Assembly: GCF_002778285.1 (NCBI RefSeq)
Contig: NZ_NESM01000002.1
Span: 124,001-188,000, forward strand
Direction of reading: 5' to 3'
Length of the DNA stretch: 64,000 bases
DNA from: Limnohabitans sp. 15K
GTDB taxonomy: Bacteria; Pseudomonadota; Gammaproteobacteria; Burkholderiales; Burkholderiaceae_C
The notes below the pieces were generated by a model. That model saw only the letters and a list, made by a program, of their open reading frames with translations, was not told where the DNA came from and made no database searches. Position 1 is the stretch's first letter. Each line of letters opens with the position of its first letter. The position numbers were made by a program, and so were the translations under genes. This document shows, piece by piece, positions 46,283-53,942 of this stretch.

Positions 46283-47072
46283 CGGTATTCACGTTAGCGT
46301 TCAGATCGAAATCCATCCCCAAGTAGCGCTCGCGCACCTGCGGGTCTTGCGCCACCACGTCAGGCAGGCCGTCGGCCACCAAGAGACCTTGCATCAGCAC
46401 CAGCACCCGATCGGCCACGCCAAACACGGCGTCCATGTTGTGCTCGGTGTAGAGCACCGTCACGCCTTGTGAAGCCACTTGGCGCACCAGCGCCATCATG
46501 TCGGCCCGCTCGGCCAAGGCCAAGCCGGCGGCGGGCTCGTCCAGCAACAACAAAGACGGCCCTTGATTTGCAGCCGACTCGGGCAAGCCCGCCAAGGCCA
46601 TCGCCAGCTCCAAGCGCTTTTTGGCGCCATAAGGCAAATCGGCCACCGTCGCGTGAGCCTGATGTTGCAAGCCCGCTTGCGTGGCCAACTGAAAAGCACG
46701 GTCTGGTTGGCGGCGGTCCAGCCGGTCCCACCAAGCCAGTGGCGCAGCACCGCGCAGCACCAGCTGGATGTTTTGCAGCACGGTCAGCGCCTCAAAGGTT
46801 TGCGCGACCTGAAAGGTGCGGGCCACGCCCAAACGCTGGCGCTCAGCGGGCGACTTGTCTAAAAGGGATTGGCCCTGCCAAATCACCTGGCCTGCCGTGG
46901 GCTCTTGCTGGCCTGCCAAACAGGCAAAGCAGGTCGATTTACCCGCGCCGTTGGGGCCGATCAGGGCGACACACTGGCCCGCAGGTACAGAGAAGTGCAC
47001 GCCGTCCAGCGCCCGCACACCGCCAAAATGCTTGGCCAAACCGCTGACCTGCAAAACCGTTCCAAGTCTCAT
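46251..47072 (-). CDS. livG: ABC transporter ATP-binding protein, LivG type
   Basis: 273-residue ATPase from ATG 47072, which overlaps the permease stop by 4 bases. Walker A GPNGAGKS, GVARTFQ Q-loop typical of LivG, a degenerate signature (LPYGAKKRLELAMAL instead of LSGGQ), Walker B LLLLDEPAAG and H-loop in TVLYTEHNMD. The C-terminus has a short extension after YLGMDFDL. The unusual signature is common in LivG proteins. A much longer open frame through 48455 is only an alternate reading of the permease gene. Confidence 0.92.
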   Translation of the reverse strand: MRLGTVLQVSGLAKHFGGVRALDGVHFSVPAGQCVALIGPNGAGKSTCFACLAGQQEPTAGQVIWQGQSLLDKSPAERQRLGVARTFQVAQTFEALTVLQNIQLVLRGAAPLAWWDRLDRRQPDRAFQLATQAGLQHQAHATVADLPYGAKKRLELAMALAGLPESAANQGPSLLLLDEPAAGLALAERADMMALVRQVASQGVTVLYTEHNMDAVFGVADRVLVLMQGLLVADGLPDVVAQDPQVRERYLGMDFDLNANVNTDAKGLPVAQR

Positions 47073-48937
47073 GCACGGCTCCCCTTGGAAGCGAAACGGG
47101 CCAACCCCATTTGCAAACCACCCAACACACCACTGGGGGTCAAGACCATCACCAACATGATGACCAAGCCCAACACACCGCGCCAATAGTCGAGGCCCTG
47201 CCCCAGCTCGGCCCCACCCCACACCAGCAGCACACTGCCCACAGCCGAGCCCCAAAGTTGGTGCACACCGCCCAACAAGATGACCAACAAGGCATCGACG
47301 GACATGGCCACCGAAGCCACAGAGGGGAACACCGCCCCTTTGAAGGCTGCCCACAAGCCGCCTGCCAGCCCCGCCACAGTAGCGCTGCCCACAAACACCT
47401 GGTAGCGCAAAGCCTGGACCGGCAAGCCACTGGCCGCTGCCCGCAAAGGCGCGTCGCGAACAGCTTGCAAAGCCGCGCCCCGGCTGGAGCGGGCCAAGCG
47501 GGCCATGCACACGATGGCCACAAGCATGAAGACACCCAGAGCCGCGTCCCACAAGGCACGCAACTCGGGTGCGATCAAGCGCAGACCAATCAGGCCGTTG
47601 TCGCCGCCCGTGAGCGCCACCCACTGCGTGGCCCCTGCCCAAATCATTTGCGCCAGCGCCAGTGACAGCATGGCCAAGTACACCCCGCTGCTGCGCACCA
47701 CCAAGGCACCAAAAGCCAGCGCCACACCCAGCGCCAGCGCCATGCCCGCAGTCAAAGCGCCCAACAGGCCCGCACCCCAGTGCCAATGCGCGAGCGCCGC
47801 ACCATAAGCACCCAATGCAAAAAACGCCGCATGGCCAAAACTGACCAAACCACCCAAAGCCATCATCCACTGCAGGCTCAGGCCAAACAGCATCATGACC
47901 ATCACGTCCTCGGCCAAGCTGCGGCCGTAATCGCCCTGCCCCCAGGCCAGCAACGTCAACCCGACAAAAACGGCGACAAACAGGGCCCGACCCGGCAGGC
48001 CCAAAGGCCAGAGCGCAAACACCGGTACGCTTTCGCGCAACTCCCCATGCACCGCCGCCCCAGCCAAACCCTGCGGCCGCCAAACCAGCACCACCGCCAT
48101 GGTCAAGAACACCAGCACCAAAGTCGCTTGAGGGAAAAAGCTCAGGCCCAAAGCGTGGATCACACCAATCAGCACCGCCGCCACAAAGGCCCCGCCAATG
48201 CTGCCCAGCCCGCCCATGACGACGACCACAAAGGTCTCGACGACCACGTTCACGTCCATTTGCAGGTTGGCAGGCTCGCGGGGCAACTGCAGCGCACCGG
48301 CCAGTCCCGCCAGACCACAGCCCAACATGACCACGCCCAGCATGAGCGGTGCGGGGTTCACACCCAAGGCGTCGAGCATCTCGCGGTCTTGTGTGGCGGC
48401 TTTCACGCGCTGCCCCCAAAGTGTGCGGGTGAGCAAGAGGTGCAGGCCCAGCCAAACGACTGGCCCGAGCACCAAGGTGAACAATTGCCAGGTCGGGAAA
48501 AACGACTCGCCCAGCTGAACCGCACCTTTGAGGCCCGGAAAGCGCGGCGCAAATACCTCTTCAGGCCCAAAATACCAGCGCATGGCGTCGTGCAGCGCCA
48601 GCGTCAGGCCAAAGGTGGCCACCAGTTGGTACAGCTGCGGCGCGTGGCGCATGCGTTTCAAAAGCAAAACTTCGGTCACGGCCCCGAGCAAGGCCGCAAG
48701 ACAAGCGCCCATCAACATCACCGAACCGTATCCCCAAGCGGTCTCGGCCATCGCTGGCCAACCGTTCGTCACCGCGTGCGCCGAACACAAAGCGCCCAGC
48801 ATGAAAAAACTGCCGTGCGCAAAATTGACGATCCGGGTCACACCAAAAATCAGCGTCAGCCCGGAAGCCATCAGGAACAAGGTGGTGGCGTGGCTCAGGC
48901 CATTGAGCAATTGCAGCGCCAGTGCTTCGAATCCCAA
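47069..48937 (-). CDS. Fused LivH-LivM ABC permease
   Basis: 622-residue inner-membrane protein combining both permease subunits of a branched-chain amino acid/urea-class transporter. Residues 1-290 match LivH (LTLIFGVTRIVNFAHGSFFMLGA, VVVMGGLGSIGGAFVAAVLI). Residues about 305-622 match LivM (LQWMMALGGLVSFGHAAFFALGA, LVVRSSGVYLAMLSLALAQM, GVHQLWGSAVGSVLLVWGG). There are roughly 16 membrane segments. A single polypeptide avoids the usual two-gene arrangement. It lies 29 bases after the nitroreductase gene and overlaps livG. Substrate unknown; the binding protein must come from elsewhere. Confidence 0.9.
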   Translation of the reverse strand: MGFEALALQLLNGLSHATTLFLMASGLTLIFGVTRIVNFAHGSFFMLGALCSAHAVTNGWPAMAETAWGYGSVMLMGACLAALLGAVTEVLLLKRMRHAPQLYQLVATFGLTLALHDAMRWYFGPEEVFAPRFPGLKGAVQLGESFFPTWQLFTLVLGPVVWLGLHLLLTRTLWGQRVKAATQDREMLDALGVNPAPLMLGVVMLGCGLAGLAGALQLPREPANLQMDVNVVVETFVVVVMGGLGSIGGAFVAAVLIGVIHALGLSFFPQATLVLVFLTMAVVLVWRPQGLAGAAVHGELRESVPVFALWPLGLPGRALFVAVFVGLTLLAWGQGDYGRSLAEDVMVMMLFGLSLQWMMALGGLVSFGHAAFFALGAYGAALAHWHWGAGLLGALTAGMALALGVALAFGALVVRSSGVYLAMLSLALAQMIWAGATQWVALTGGDNGLIGLRLIAPELRALWDAALGVFMLVAIVCMARLARSSRGAALQAVRDAPLRAAASGLPVQALRYQVFVGSATVAGLAGGLWAAFKGAVFPSVASVAMSVDALLVILLGGVHQLWGSAVGSVLLVWGGAELGQGLDYWRGVLGLVIMLVMVLTPSGVLGGLQMGLARFASKGSRA

Positions 48938-48966
48938 TTCAGGCCTTTGTCTTCAGAGTCAACAGG

Positions 48967-49704
48967 TCAGTCCACCCAATGGGTGAAGTCCTGGGCAGCG
49001 ACGCGGGTGGTCTGGAAGGTGTTCACCAGCGCAGACTCATCGGCATAACCGAGTGCCATGCCGCAAACCACCATCTCGTTCTCACCCGCGCCCACATGCG
49101 GCAAGATGATTTTGGAAAAGCCGTTCCAAGCCGCTTGCGGGCAGGTGTGCAAGCCCCGCGACCGAGCGGCCACCATGATGCTTTGCAAAAACATGCCGTA
49201 GTCGAGCAAACTGCCCCGGCCCATCACCTTGTCGATGGTGAATATCAGGCCCACGGGGGCGTCAAAGAACCGGAAATTCTTTTGGTGCTGCGCGTGCATC
49301 AAAGCCTTGTCGCCCTTGCCAATGCCCAGCACACCGTACAAACCAAAGCCGCATTCGCGGCGGCGGTCGATGTAGGGGCTGACCCATTTTTCGGGGTAGT
49401 AGTCGTAAGACTCGGCGTATTCAGAAGCCAAGGCCGGGTTGGCGCTGATGGCGTCGTGGGCTGCGCAGGTCTTGGCCACCAACTCGTCGCGCTTGGCGCC
49501 TTGCAGCACATAGACCTTCCAAGGCTGGGTGTTGGTGCCGCTGGGCGAACGGGCGGCAATGCTCAGCACCTCTTGCAAAACGCTGCGGTCCACCGCTTGG
49601 GGCAAATAGGCGCGGGCCGAAAAACGGCTCAAAATGGCCGCATCCACGCTGGCGGCGTCGTTCACGCGGGTGCTGACTTGGGGTCCGATGTCCAAAATGC
49701 TCAT
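48967..49704 (-). CDS. Nitroreductase-family flavoprotein
   Basis: 245-residue FMN enzyme. The N-terminus has AAILSRFSARAYLPQAVDRS and the phosphate-binding ARSPSGTNTQPWKVYVLQG; GMFLQSIMVAARSRGLHTCPQAAW and VCGMALGYAD follow, as in NfnB/Frp-like nitroreductases. It would reduce nitro or quinone compounds with NAD(P)H, or carry out a desaturation in a specialised pathway; substrate unknown. The ATG at 49704 overlaps the thioesterase stop (ATGA). Co-translation with a thioesterase and a deacetylase-like enzyme hints at a common, unrecognised pathway. Confidence 0.88.
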   Translation of the reverse strand: MSILDIGPQVSTRVNDAASVDAAILSRFSARAYLPQAVDRSVLQEVLSIAARSPSGTNTQPWKVYVLQGAKRDELVAKTCAAHDAISANPALASEYAESYDYYPEKWVSPYIDRRRECGFGLYGVLGIGKGDKALMHAQHQKNFRFFDAPVGLIFTIDKVMGRGSLLDYGMFLQSIMVAARSRGLHTCPQAAWNGFSKIILPHVGAGENEMVVCGMALGYADESALVNTFQTTRVAAQDFTHWVD

Positions 49705-50153
49705 GTCAATGTCTCCAAAAATGCTTTGAGTGGGGCAGGCAGGGGCACGGGGCGGCGGGTTTCTCGGTCCACGTACACATGCACAAAATGGCCCCGGGCG
49801 GCGCTCAGGTCTTCGCCTTGGGCAAATAAGCCCACCTCGTAACGCACGCTGGACGTCCCCAACTTGGCCACGCGGATGCCCGCGTCGATGGTTTGGGGGA
49901 AGGCCAGCGGCGCAAAGTAAAAACACTGGGTTTCTACCACCAGACCAATGGTGCTGCCCGCGTGGATGTCCAGCACGCCCTGCTCAATCAAGGTGGCGTT
50001 GACCGCGGTATCAAACCAACTGTAATAAACCACGTTATTCACATGGCCGTAAACGTCGTTGTCCATCCAGCGCGTGCTGATGGGGCGAAACGCCTTGTAG
50101 CTGCTGCGGGGGTCTGCCTGAGGTTTGGCGGGGGGTGTCACGGGCGAATTCAT
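49701..50153 (-). CDS. Hot-dog-fold acyl-CoA thioesterase (4HBT family)
   Basis: 150-residue thioesterase of the 4-hydroxybenzoyl-CoA/YbgC group. Signature RWMDNDVYGHVNNVVYYSWF, with the catalytic Asp in the DNDVYGHVNN loop. The C-terminal half has VRYEVGLFAQGEDLSAARGH and VYVDRETRRPVPLP. The first ~25 residues are a Pro-rich extension. ATG 50153 overlaps the stop of the deacetylase-like gene; its own stop overlaps the nitroreductase start. It likely hydrolyses a short or medium acyl-CoA; specificity not predictable. Confidence 0.9.
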   Translation of the reverse strand: MNSPVTPPAKPQADPRSSYKAFRPISTRWMDNDVYGHVNNVVYYSWFDTAVNATLIEQGVLDIHAGSTIGLVVETQCFYFAPLAFPQTIDAGIRVAKLGTSSVRYEVGLFAQGEDLSAARGHFVHVYVDRETRRPVPLPAPLKAFLETLT

Positions 50154-51088
50154 GGCTGTTGATTGTGCCAGCCTTGCCACAGCCGCCAGTACTGCAAAGC
50201 CACATCCCAAGTTTGCATTTGCACCTGCACCGTGGTCTCGATGTCGTGGCCATAGCCGCCGCCCATGCACATGACCACCGGCAGTCTGCGCTGCCAGGCC
50301 CAGTCCATCACCACCCGGTCGCGGGCCTGCATGCCGTCCAGCGTGAGCTTGAGCCTTCCCAGCCGATCGCCCTCGTGCGGGTCGGCACCCGCCAGATAAA
50401 TGACCAGCTGCGGGTCAAACCGGTCTTGCAGGGTCTGCAGCGCCTGGTGCAGCGCGGCCAAATAAGGCTCGTCGGTACAGCCATCGGGCAGGCCCACATC
50501 CAGGTCATTGGCTTCCTTGCGAAAGGGAAAGTTCTTCTCGCCATGAAGCGACAAGGTAAAAACCGTCGGGTCATTGGCAAACACATGCGCTGTGCCATTG
50601 CCTTGGTGCACGTCCAGATCGATCACCGCGACTTTCAACGCTTGGCGTTGGTGCCGCCAGGCTTCGGCCTGCATCAACCTGGCGGTGACCGCGATGTCGT
50701 TGAACACACAAAAGCCACCACCTTTGTCGGCGTAGGCATGGTGTGTGCCCCCGGCTAGGTTGCCCGCCACACCCTGCGACAAAGCATCTCGGGCCGCGGC
50801 GACCGTGGCACCGACGGATCGGCGGGCACGCTCGGCCATGGCCAAACTCCAAGGAAAACCGATTTCGCGCTGCACCGCCGCATCGAGACTGCCATTGGCA
50901 ACGCCCTGGATGTAAGCGGGCGTGTGAACCAGTGCCAGCTCGCCATCGCTGGCGGTGGGCGCTTCTTGCATCAGAACGCCTGGCAATTCGGTACTCAAGC
51001 GGTCGCGCAAACGGCTGTACTTGTGCATGGGAAAGCGATGCCCCTCGGGCAAAGGCAGAACAAAATGGTCGGCGTAATAGGCGTGCAT
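50150..51088 (-). CDS. Histone-deacetylase-family hydrolase
   Basis: 312-residue zinc hydrolase of the arginase/deacetylase fold. The catalytic His pair is at 116-117 (AGGTHHAYADKGGGFCVFND). The metal ligands Asp159 and His161 lie in AVIDLDVHQGNG, and the third ligand region is YLAGADPHEGD. The pattern is closer to the short class IV-like group than to AcuC. Bacterial members remove acetyl groups from polyamines, lysines or small molecules; substrate unknown. It heads the run HDAC-like, thioesterase, nitroreductase, LivHM, LivG, LivF, all overlapping or within 30 bases. No strong ribosome site is seen. Confidence 0.9.
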   Translation of the reverse strand: MHAYYADHFVLPLPEGHRFPMHKYSRLRDRLSTELPGVLMQEAPTASDGELALVHTPAYIQGVANGSLDAAVQREIGFPWSLAMAERARRSVGATVAAARDALSQGVAGNLAGGTHHAYADKGGGFCVFNDIAVTARLMQAEAWRHQRQALKVAVIDLDVHQGNGTAHVFANDPTVFTLSLHGEKNFPFRKEANDLDVGLPDGCTDEPYLAALHQALQTLQDRFDPQLVIYLAGADPHEGDRLGRLKLTLDGMQARDRVVMDWAWQRRLPVVMCMGGGYGHDIETTVQVQMQTWDVALQYWRLWQGWHNQQP

Positions 51089-51156
51089 GGCTTGATTCAG
51101 AACAAAGCGATTCTAGAAAACCCACTCTAAACTGAGCCCACACCAAGCCCATGGCC

Positions 51157-51207
51157 TTGTAAAGGCTGGGAGAGACCCTAAAATTCAAACCATGCTGCAC
51201 TGCAACA
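51157..51207 (+). promoter_or_regulatory. Phasin promoter with palindromic operator
   Basis: TTGTAA (51157-51162), 16 bases, TAAAAT (51179-51184). Immediately after, at the expected transcription start, TGCTGCA-C-TGCAACA (51193-51207) forms a near-perfect palindrome. Such TGCA-type dyads are typical targets of PHA-synthesis repressor PhaR; the regulator here is inferred. Confidence 0.55.
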
Positions 51208-51276
51208 AAGTTGTATGGCCCCGGTCAGTTTCGGCGCAGTTGTCTTGAAACCTCAAATTCTTATCTGGAGCCTTAC

Positions 51277-51810
51277 ATGTTGACACCCGAGCAAATCGTC
51301 GCCGCACACAAAGCCAACGTTGAAACCCTGTTTGGCCTGACCGCCAAAGCTTTCGAAGGCGTTGAAAAACTGGTTGAACTGAACATGAGCGCCGCCAAAG
51401 CCGCTATGGACGAGTCCTCCAACAGCACACAAGCGGTTTTGAGCGTCAAAGACGCCCAAGAACTGCTGGCCATGCAAGCCAACCTGTTCCAGCCATTGGC
51501 CGAAAAAACAGCCGCCTACAGCCGCCACCTGTACGAGATCGCTTCCGGCACAGGCGGTGAATTCACCAAAGCCATGGAGTCGCAAACAAGCGCTGCCCAA
51601 AAGCAATTCGCCACGCTGATCGACACCGCTGCTCAAAATGCGCCTGCCGGTTCCGAGCAAGTCGTGGCCATGATGAAGGGTGCCGTGACGACCGCCAGTG
51701 CCGCTTTTGAATCCGTGCAAAAAGCCGTCAAACAAGCCACCGACCTGGCCGAATCCAATCTGGCTTCGGTGACCCAATCGGCTGCACCCAAAGCTGCTAA
51801 AAAGAAGTGA
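51277..51810 (+). CDS. phaP: Phasin family protein (PHA granule-associated)
   Basis: 177-residue phasin_2-type protein that coats polyhydroxyalkanoate granules. N-terminus [20 protein letters not shown], then [20 protein letters not shown]; almost wholly amphipathic helix, ending in the Ala/Lys-rich PKAAKKK. ATG 51277 follows TGGAG by 8 bases. It is monocistronic, with its own promoter, operator and terminator. With acs, aceA and a short-chain dehydrogenase nearby, it points to carbon storage metabolism; the polymer synthase itself is not in the window. Confidence 0.93.
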   Translation: MLTPEQIVAAHKANVETLFGLTAKAFEGVEKLVELNMSAAKAAMDESSNSTQAVLSVKDAQELLAMQANLFQPLAEKTAAYSRHLYEIASGTGGEFTKAMESQTSAAQKQFATLIDTAAQNAPAGSEQVVAMMKGAVTTASAAFESVQKAVKQATDLAESNLASVTQSAAPKAAKKK

Positions 51811-51826
51811 TTTTCTAAATCTCTTC

Positions 51827-51858
51827 AAGGGCTGATCGCCAGATCAGCCCTTTTTTTT
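51827..51858 (+). terminator. Terminator after phaP
   Basis: AGGGCTGATC/GATCAGCCCT stem with loop GCCA and an eight-T run. Confidence 0.95.
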
Positions 51859-51884
51859 GGCCCTTTTTTTTGGCCCTTTTTTGC
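51848..51884. repeat. Short T-tract tandem repeat
   Basis: Nearly three copies of a 13-base unit GGCCC plus eight T's directly after the phaP terminator. It probably arose by slippage and repeats the terminator T-run without a further stem. Confidence 0.7.
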
Positions 51885-51889
51885 CTGCC

Positions 51890-52816
51890 TCAATGGCCCT
51901 CTTCGAACTGGGCCAAACGCACTTTCAAAGCGGGTAATGCAGCCCGCATGGCGGCTCTCCCAGCTTCGATGGACCGCATGCGGGCGCTGAAATCGGCACT
52001 TTTTACCCCGGTCAATGCGGGCCTGACCACAAAATCCGCATCTTTCAAGGCCAAAGTGTTGATGGTCTTGCCCATGATCGTGAAGGTTTGCATCAGGATT
52101 TGAAACGTGTCGGCCGAAGGGTTGCCCTCTGGGTCACTCGAAATGTCGACCGCGATCACAAAATTGGCCCCCATATCGCGGGTCTGGCGCACCGGCACAG
52201 GCGCCACCAAACCCCCGTCCACATACTCACGCTCACCAATGCGCACCGGCTGAAAAACGGCCGGCACCGCGCTGGACGCCCGCACCGCAGCGCCGGTGTT
52301 GCCGCGCCGAAAGGTGATCGCTTCGCCGCTTTTCAGGTCGGTGGCCACGATGCCCAGCGGTATCTTCATCTGCTCCAAATTCTTGCCACCGACTTGGGTG
52401 TTCACGTATTTGGCCAGCGCCTCCCCGCGCAAAGCCCCTCGATTGAGGATGGGCAGCATCCAATCGGTGATGTCGGCCTCTTGCATGGTCTCGGCCATCC
52501 GGGCCAGTTCAGCTGTGCTTTTGCCACTGGCATACAGCGCGGCGACCAAACTTCCGGCCGATGTGCCCACCAAATGGCTGGGACGCAAACCAGCTTCTTC
52601 CAACACCTCGATCACGCCCAAATGGGCAAAACCGCGCGCCGCACCGCCCCCCAAAGCCAGGCCCAGTTTCAGCTCACGGCGCTCCACGGCAGGTGCGGTT
52701 TTGCCTGCGACACCCGTTGTGGGCGGCGTAGACAAACTGCTGCACCCAGCCAAAACCAGCGCCAAACACAGACCCACGGCAACCCGACCAACGCTTTTTG
52801 ACCTGTTCTGACGCAC
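51890..52816 (-). CDS. Patatin-like phospholipase lipoprotein (RssA-like)
   Basis: 308 residues from GTG 52816, which has GGGGA five bases upstream and gives a normal lipoprotein signal (VRQNRSKSVGRVAVGLCLAL, then VLAGC lipobox). ATG codons further up (52855, 52861) would place the start inside the Fur box. The patatin domain has oxyanion GGGAARGFAHLGVIEVL, nucleophile elbow GTSAGS and the Asp of the Ser-Asp dyad in DGGLVAPVP. It is likely a membrane-anchored lipase or esterase of unknown substrate. It is divergent from the iron-binding protein gene. Confidence 0.88.
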   Translation of the reverse strand: MRQNRSKSVGRVAVGLCLALVLAGCSSLSTPPTTGVAGKTAPAVERRELKLGLALGGGAARGFAHLGVIEVLEEAGLRPSHLVGTSAGSLVAALYASGKSTAELARMAETMQEADITDWMLPILNRGALRGEALAKYVNTQVGGKNLEQMKIPLGIVATDLKSGEAITFRRGNTGAAVRASSAVPAVFQPVRIGEREYVDGGLVAPVPVRQTRDMGANFVIAVDISSDPEGNPSADTFQILMQTFTIMGKTINTLALKDADFVVRPALTGVKSADFSARMRSIEAGRAAMRAALPALKVRLAQFEEGH

Positions 52817-52843
52817 GGATTCCCCATGAGCACCAGAGGGGTT

Positions 52844-52862
52844 ATTGAGAACCATTCTCATT
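52844..52862. promoter_or_regulatory. Fur box overlapping the fbpA-type promoter
   Basis: ATTGAGAACCATTCTCATT differs at two positions from the 19-base Fur consensus AATGAGAATNATTCTCATT. A TATAAA box follows at 52866-52871. It lies 37 bases before the iron-binding protein start, so iron-replete Fur should repress it. Confidence 0.7.
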
Positions 52863-52898
52863 TGATATAAACTTCGAACAACTTCACGGGGCATTCAA

Positions 52899-53942
52899 AT
52901 GACTTTCAAAAAATCTCTCATCAGCTTGACTTGTTTGCTGGCCACCACAGCCACTTGGGCACAAGACAAAACACTCAACATCTACTCGGCGCGCCACTAT
53001 CCCACAGACGAAGTCATGTACAGCGACTTCACCAAAGCCACGGGCATCAAAATCAACCGAGTGGATGCCGACGATGCCGGTATTCTCGCCCGTCTGAAAG
53101 CCGAAGGTGCGGCCTCCCCGGCTGACGTGATTTTGCTGGTGGATGCCGCCCGCCTTTGGCGTGCCGAGGTCGATGGCCTTTTCTTGCCCATCAAATCGGC
53201 CAAGCTCGAAGAAGTGATTCCTGCCAATTTGCGTGCCAAACCAGCCGACAACGGGGGCACGGCTTGGTTTGGTCTGTCCACCCGCGCCCGCGTGGTGGTG
53301 TTCGACAAGCTGAAATACACCAAGGCGGACTTTGACAGTTATGAAAAACTGGCCTCCCCCCAATTCAAGGGGCAACTGTGCATCCGCTCTGGCTCACACC
53401 CCTACAACCTGAGCTTGTTTGGTGCCATGACAGAGCACTTGGGCCCACAAAAAACAGAAGCTTGGCTCAAGGGCTTGGTCGACAACATGGCCAGCAGCCC
53501 CAAAGGCGGCGACACCGACCAAATCAAGGCGGTGGCCTCGGGTGAATGCGGCATGGCGGTCACCAACACCTACTACCTGGCCCGCATGATGCGCTCCAGC
53601 AACCCCGCCGACAAAGCCGTGACCGATAAAATCGGTGTGGTGTTCCCCAACCAATCGAGCTGGGGCACCCACGTCAACGTGGCGGGTGGCGCGGTGGCCC
53701 GTCACGCCAAAAACACAGCCAATGCGGTGCTGTTTTTGGAATATTTGACCAGCCCTGCAGCACAAAACCACTTTGCCAACGGCAACAACGAGTGGCCCGT
53801 GACCAAAGGCGTGAGCTTTGACAACCCGGCCCTCAAAGCCATGACCGGTGGCAGCTTCAAAAGCGAACTGATCCCGATCAGCGCCGTGGGCATGAACCAA
53901 ATCAAGGTGCAGCAGATGCTGGACCGCGTTGGATTCAAATGA
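52899..53942 (+). CDS. fbpA: Iron(III) ABC transporter periplasmic binding protein
   Basis: 347-residue FbpA/FutA-type ferric-ion binding protein. Sec signal MTFKKSLISLTCLLATTATW ending at AWA-like site before QDK. The mature start KTLNIYSARHYPTDEVMYSDF and the FKGQLCIRSGSHPYNLSLFG, GECGMAVTNTYYLARM segments with paired Tyr ligands fit the family. A Fur box upstream supports iron uptake. The membrane and ATPase partners (fbpB, fbpC) are not adjacent; instead a di-haem peroxidase follows with an ATGA overlap. Confidence 0.9.
   Translation: MTFKKSLISLTCLLATTATWAQDKTLNIYSARHYPTDEVMYSDFTKATGIKINRVDADDAGILARLKAEGAASPADVILLVDAARLWRAEVDGLFLPIKSAKLEEVIPANLRAKPADNGGTAWFGLSTRARVVVFDKLKYTKADFDSYEKLASPQFKGQLCIRSGSHPYNLSLFGAMTEHLGPQKTEAWLKGLVDNMASSPKGGDTDQIKAVASGECGMAVTNTYYLARMMRSSNPADKAVTDKIGVVFPNQSSWGTHVNVAGGAVARHAKNTANAVLFLEYLTSPAAQNHFANGNNEWPVTKGVSFDNPALKAMTGGSFKSELIPISAVGMNQIKVQQMLDRVGFK

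Noticed and set aside
46251-48455. A 734-codon minus-strand open frame upstream of livG
   Set aside because: The part beyond 47072 is an alternate frame of the LivH-LivM gene, Gly/Arg/Cys-rich and meaningless. livG starts at 47072.
52817-52894. Upstream ATG starts for the patatin-like gene
   Set aside because: They would overlap the Fur box and give an atypically long signal peptide; GTG 52816 has a good ribosome site and a normal lipoprotein signal.
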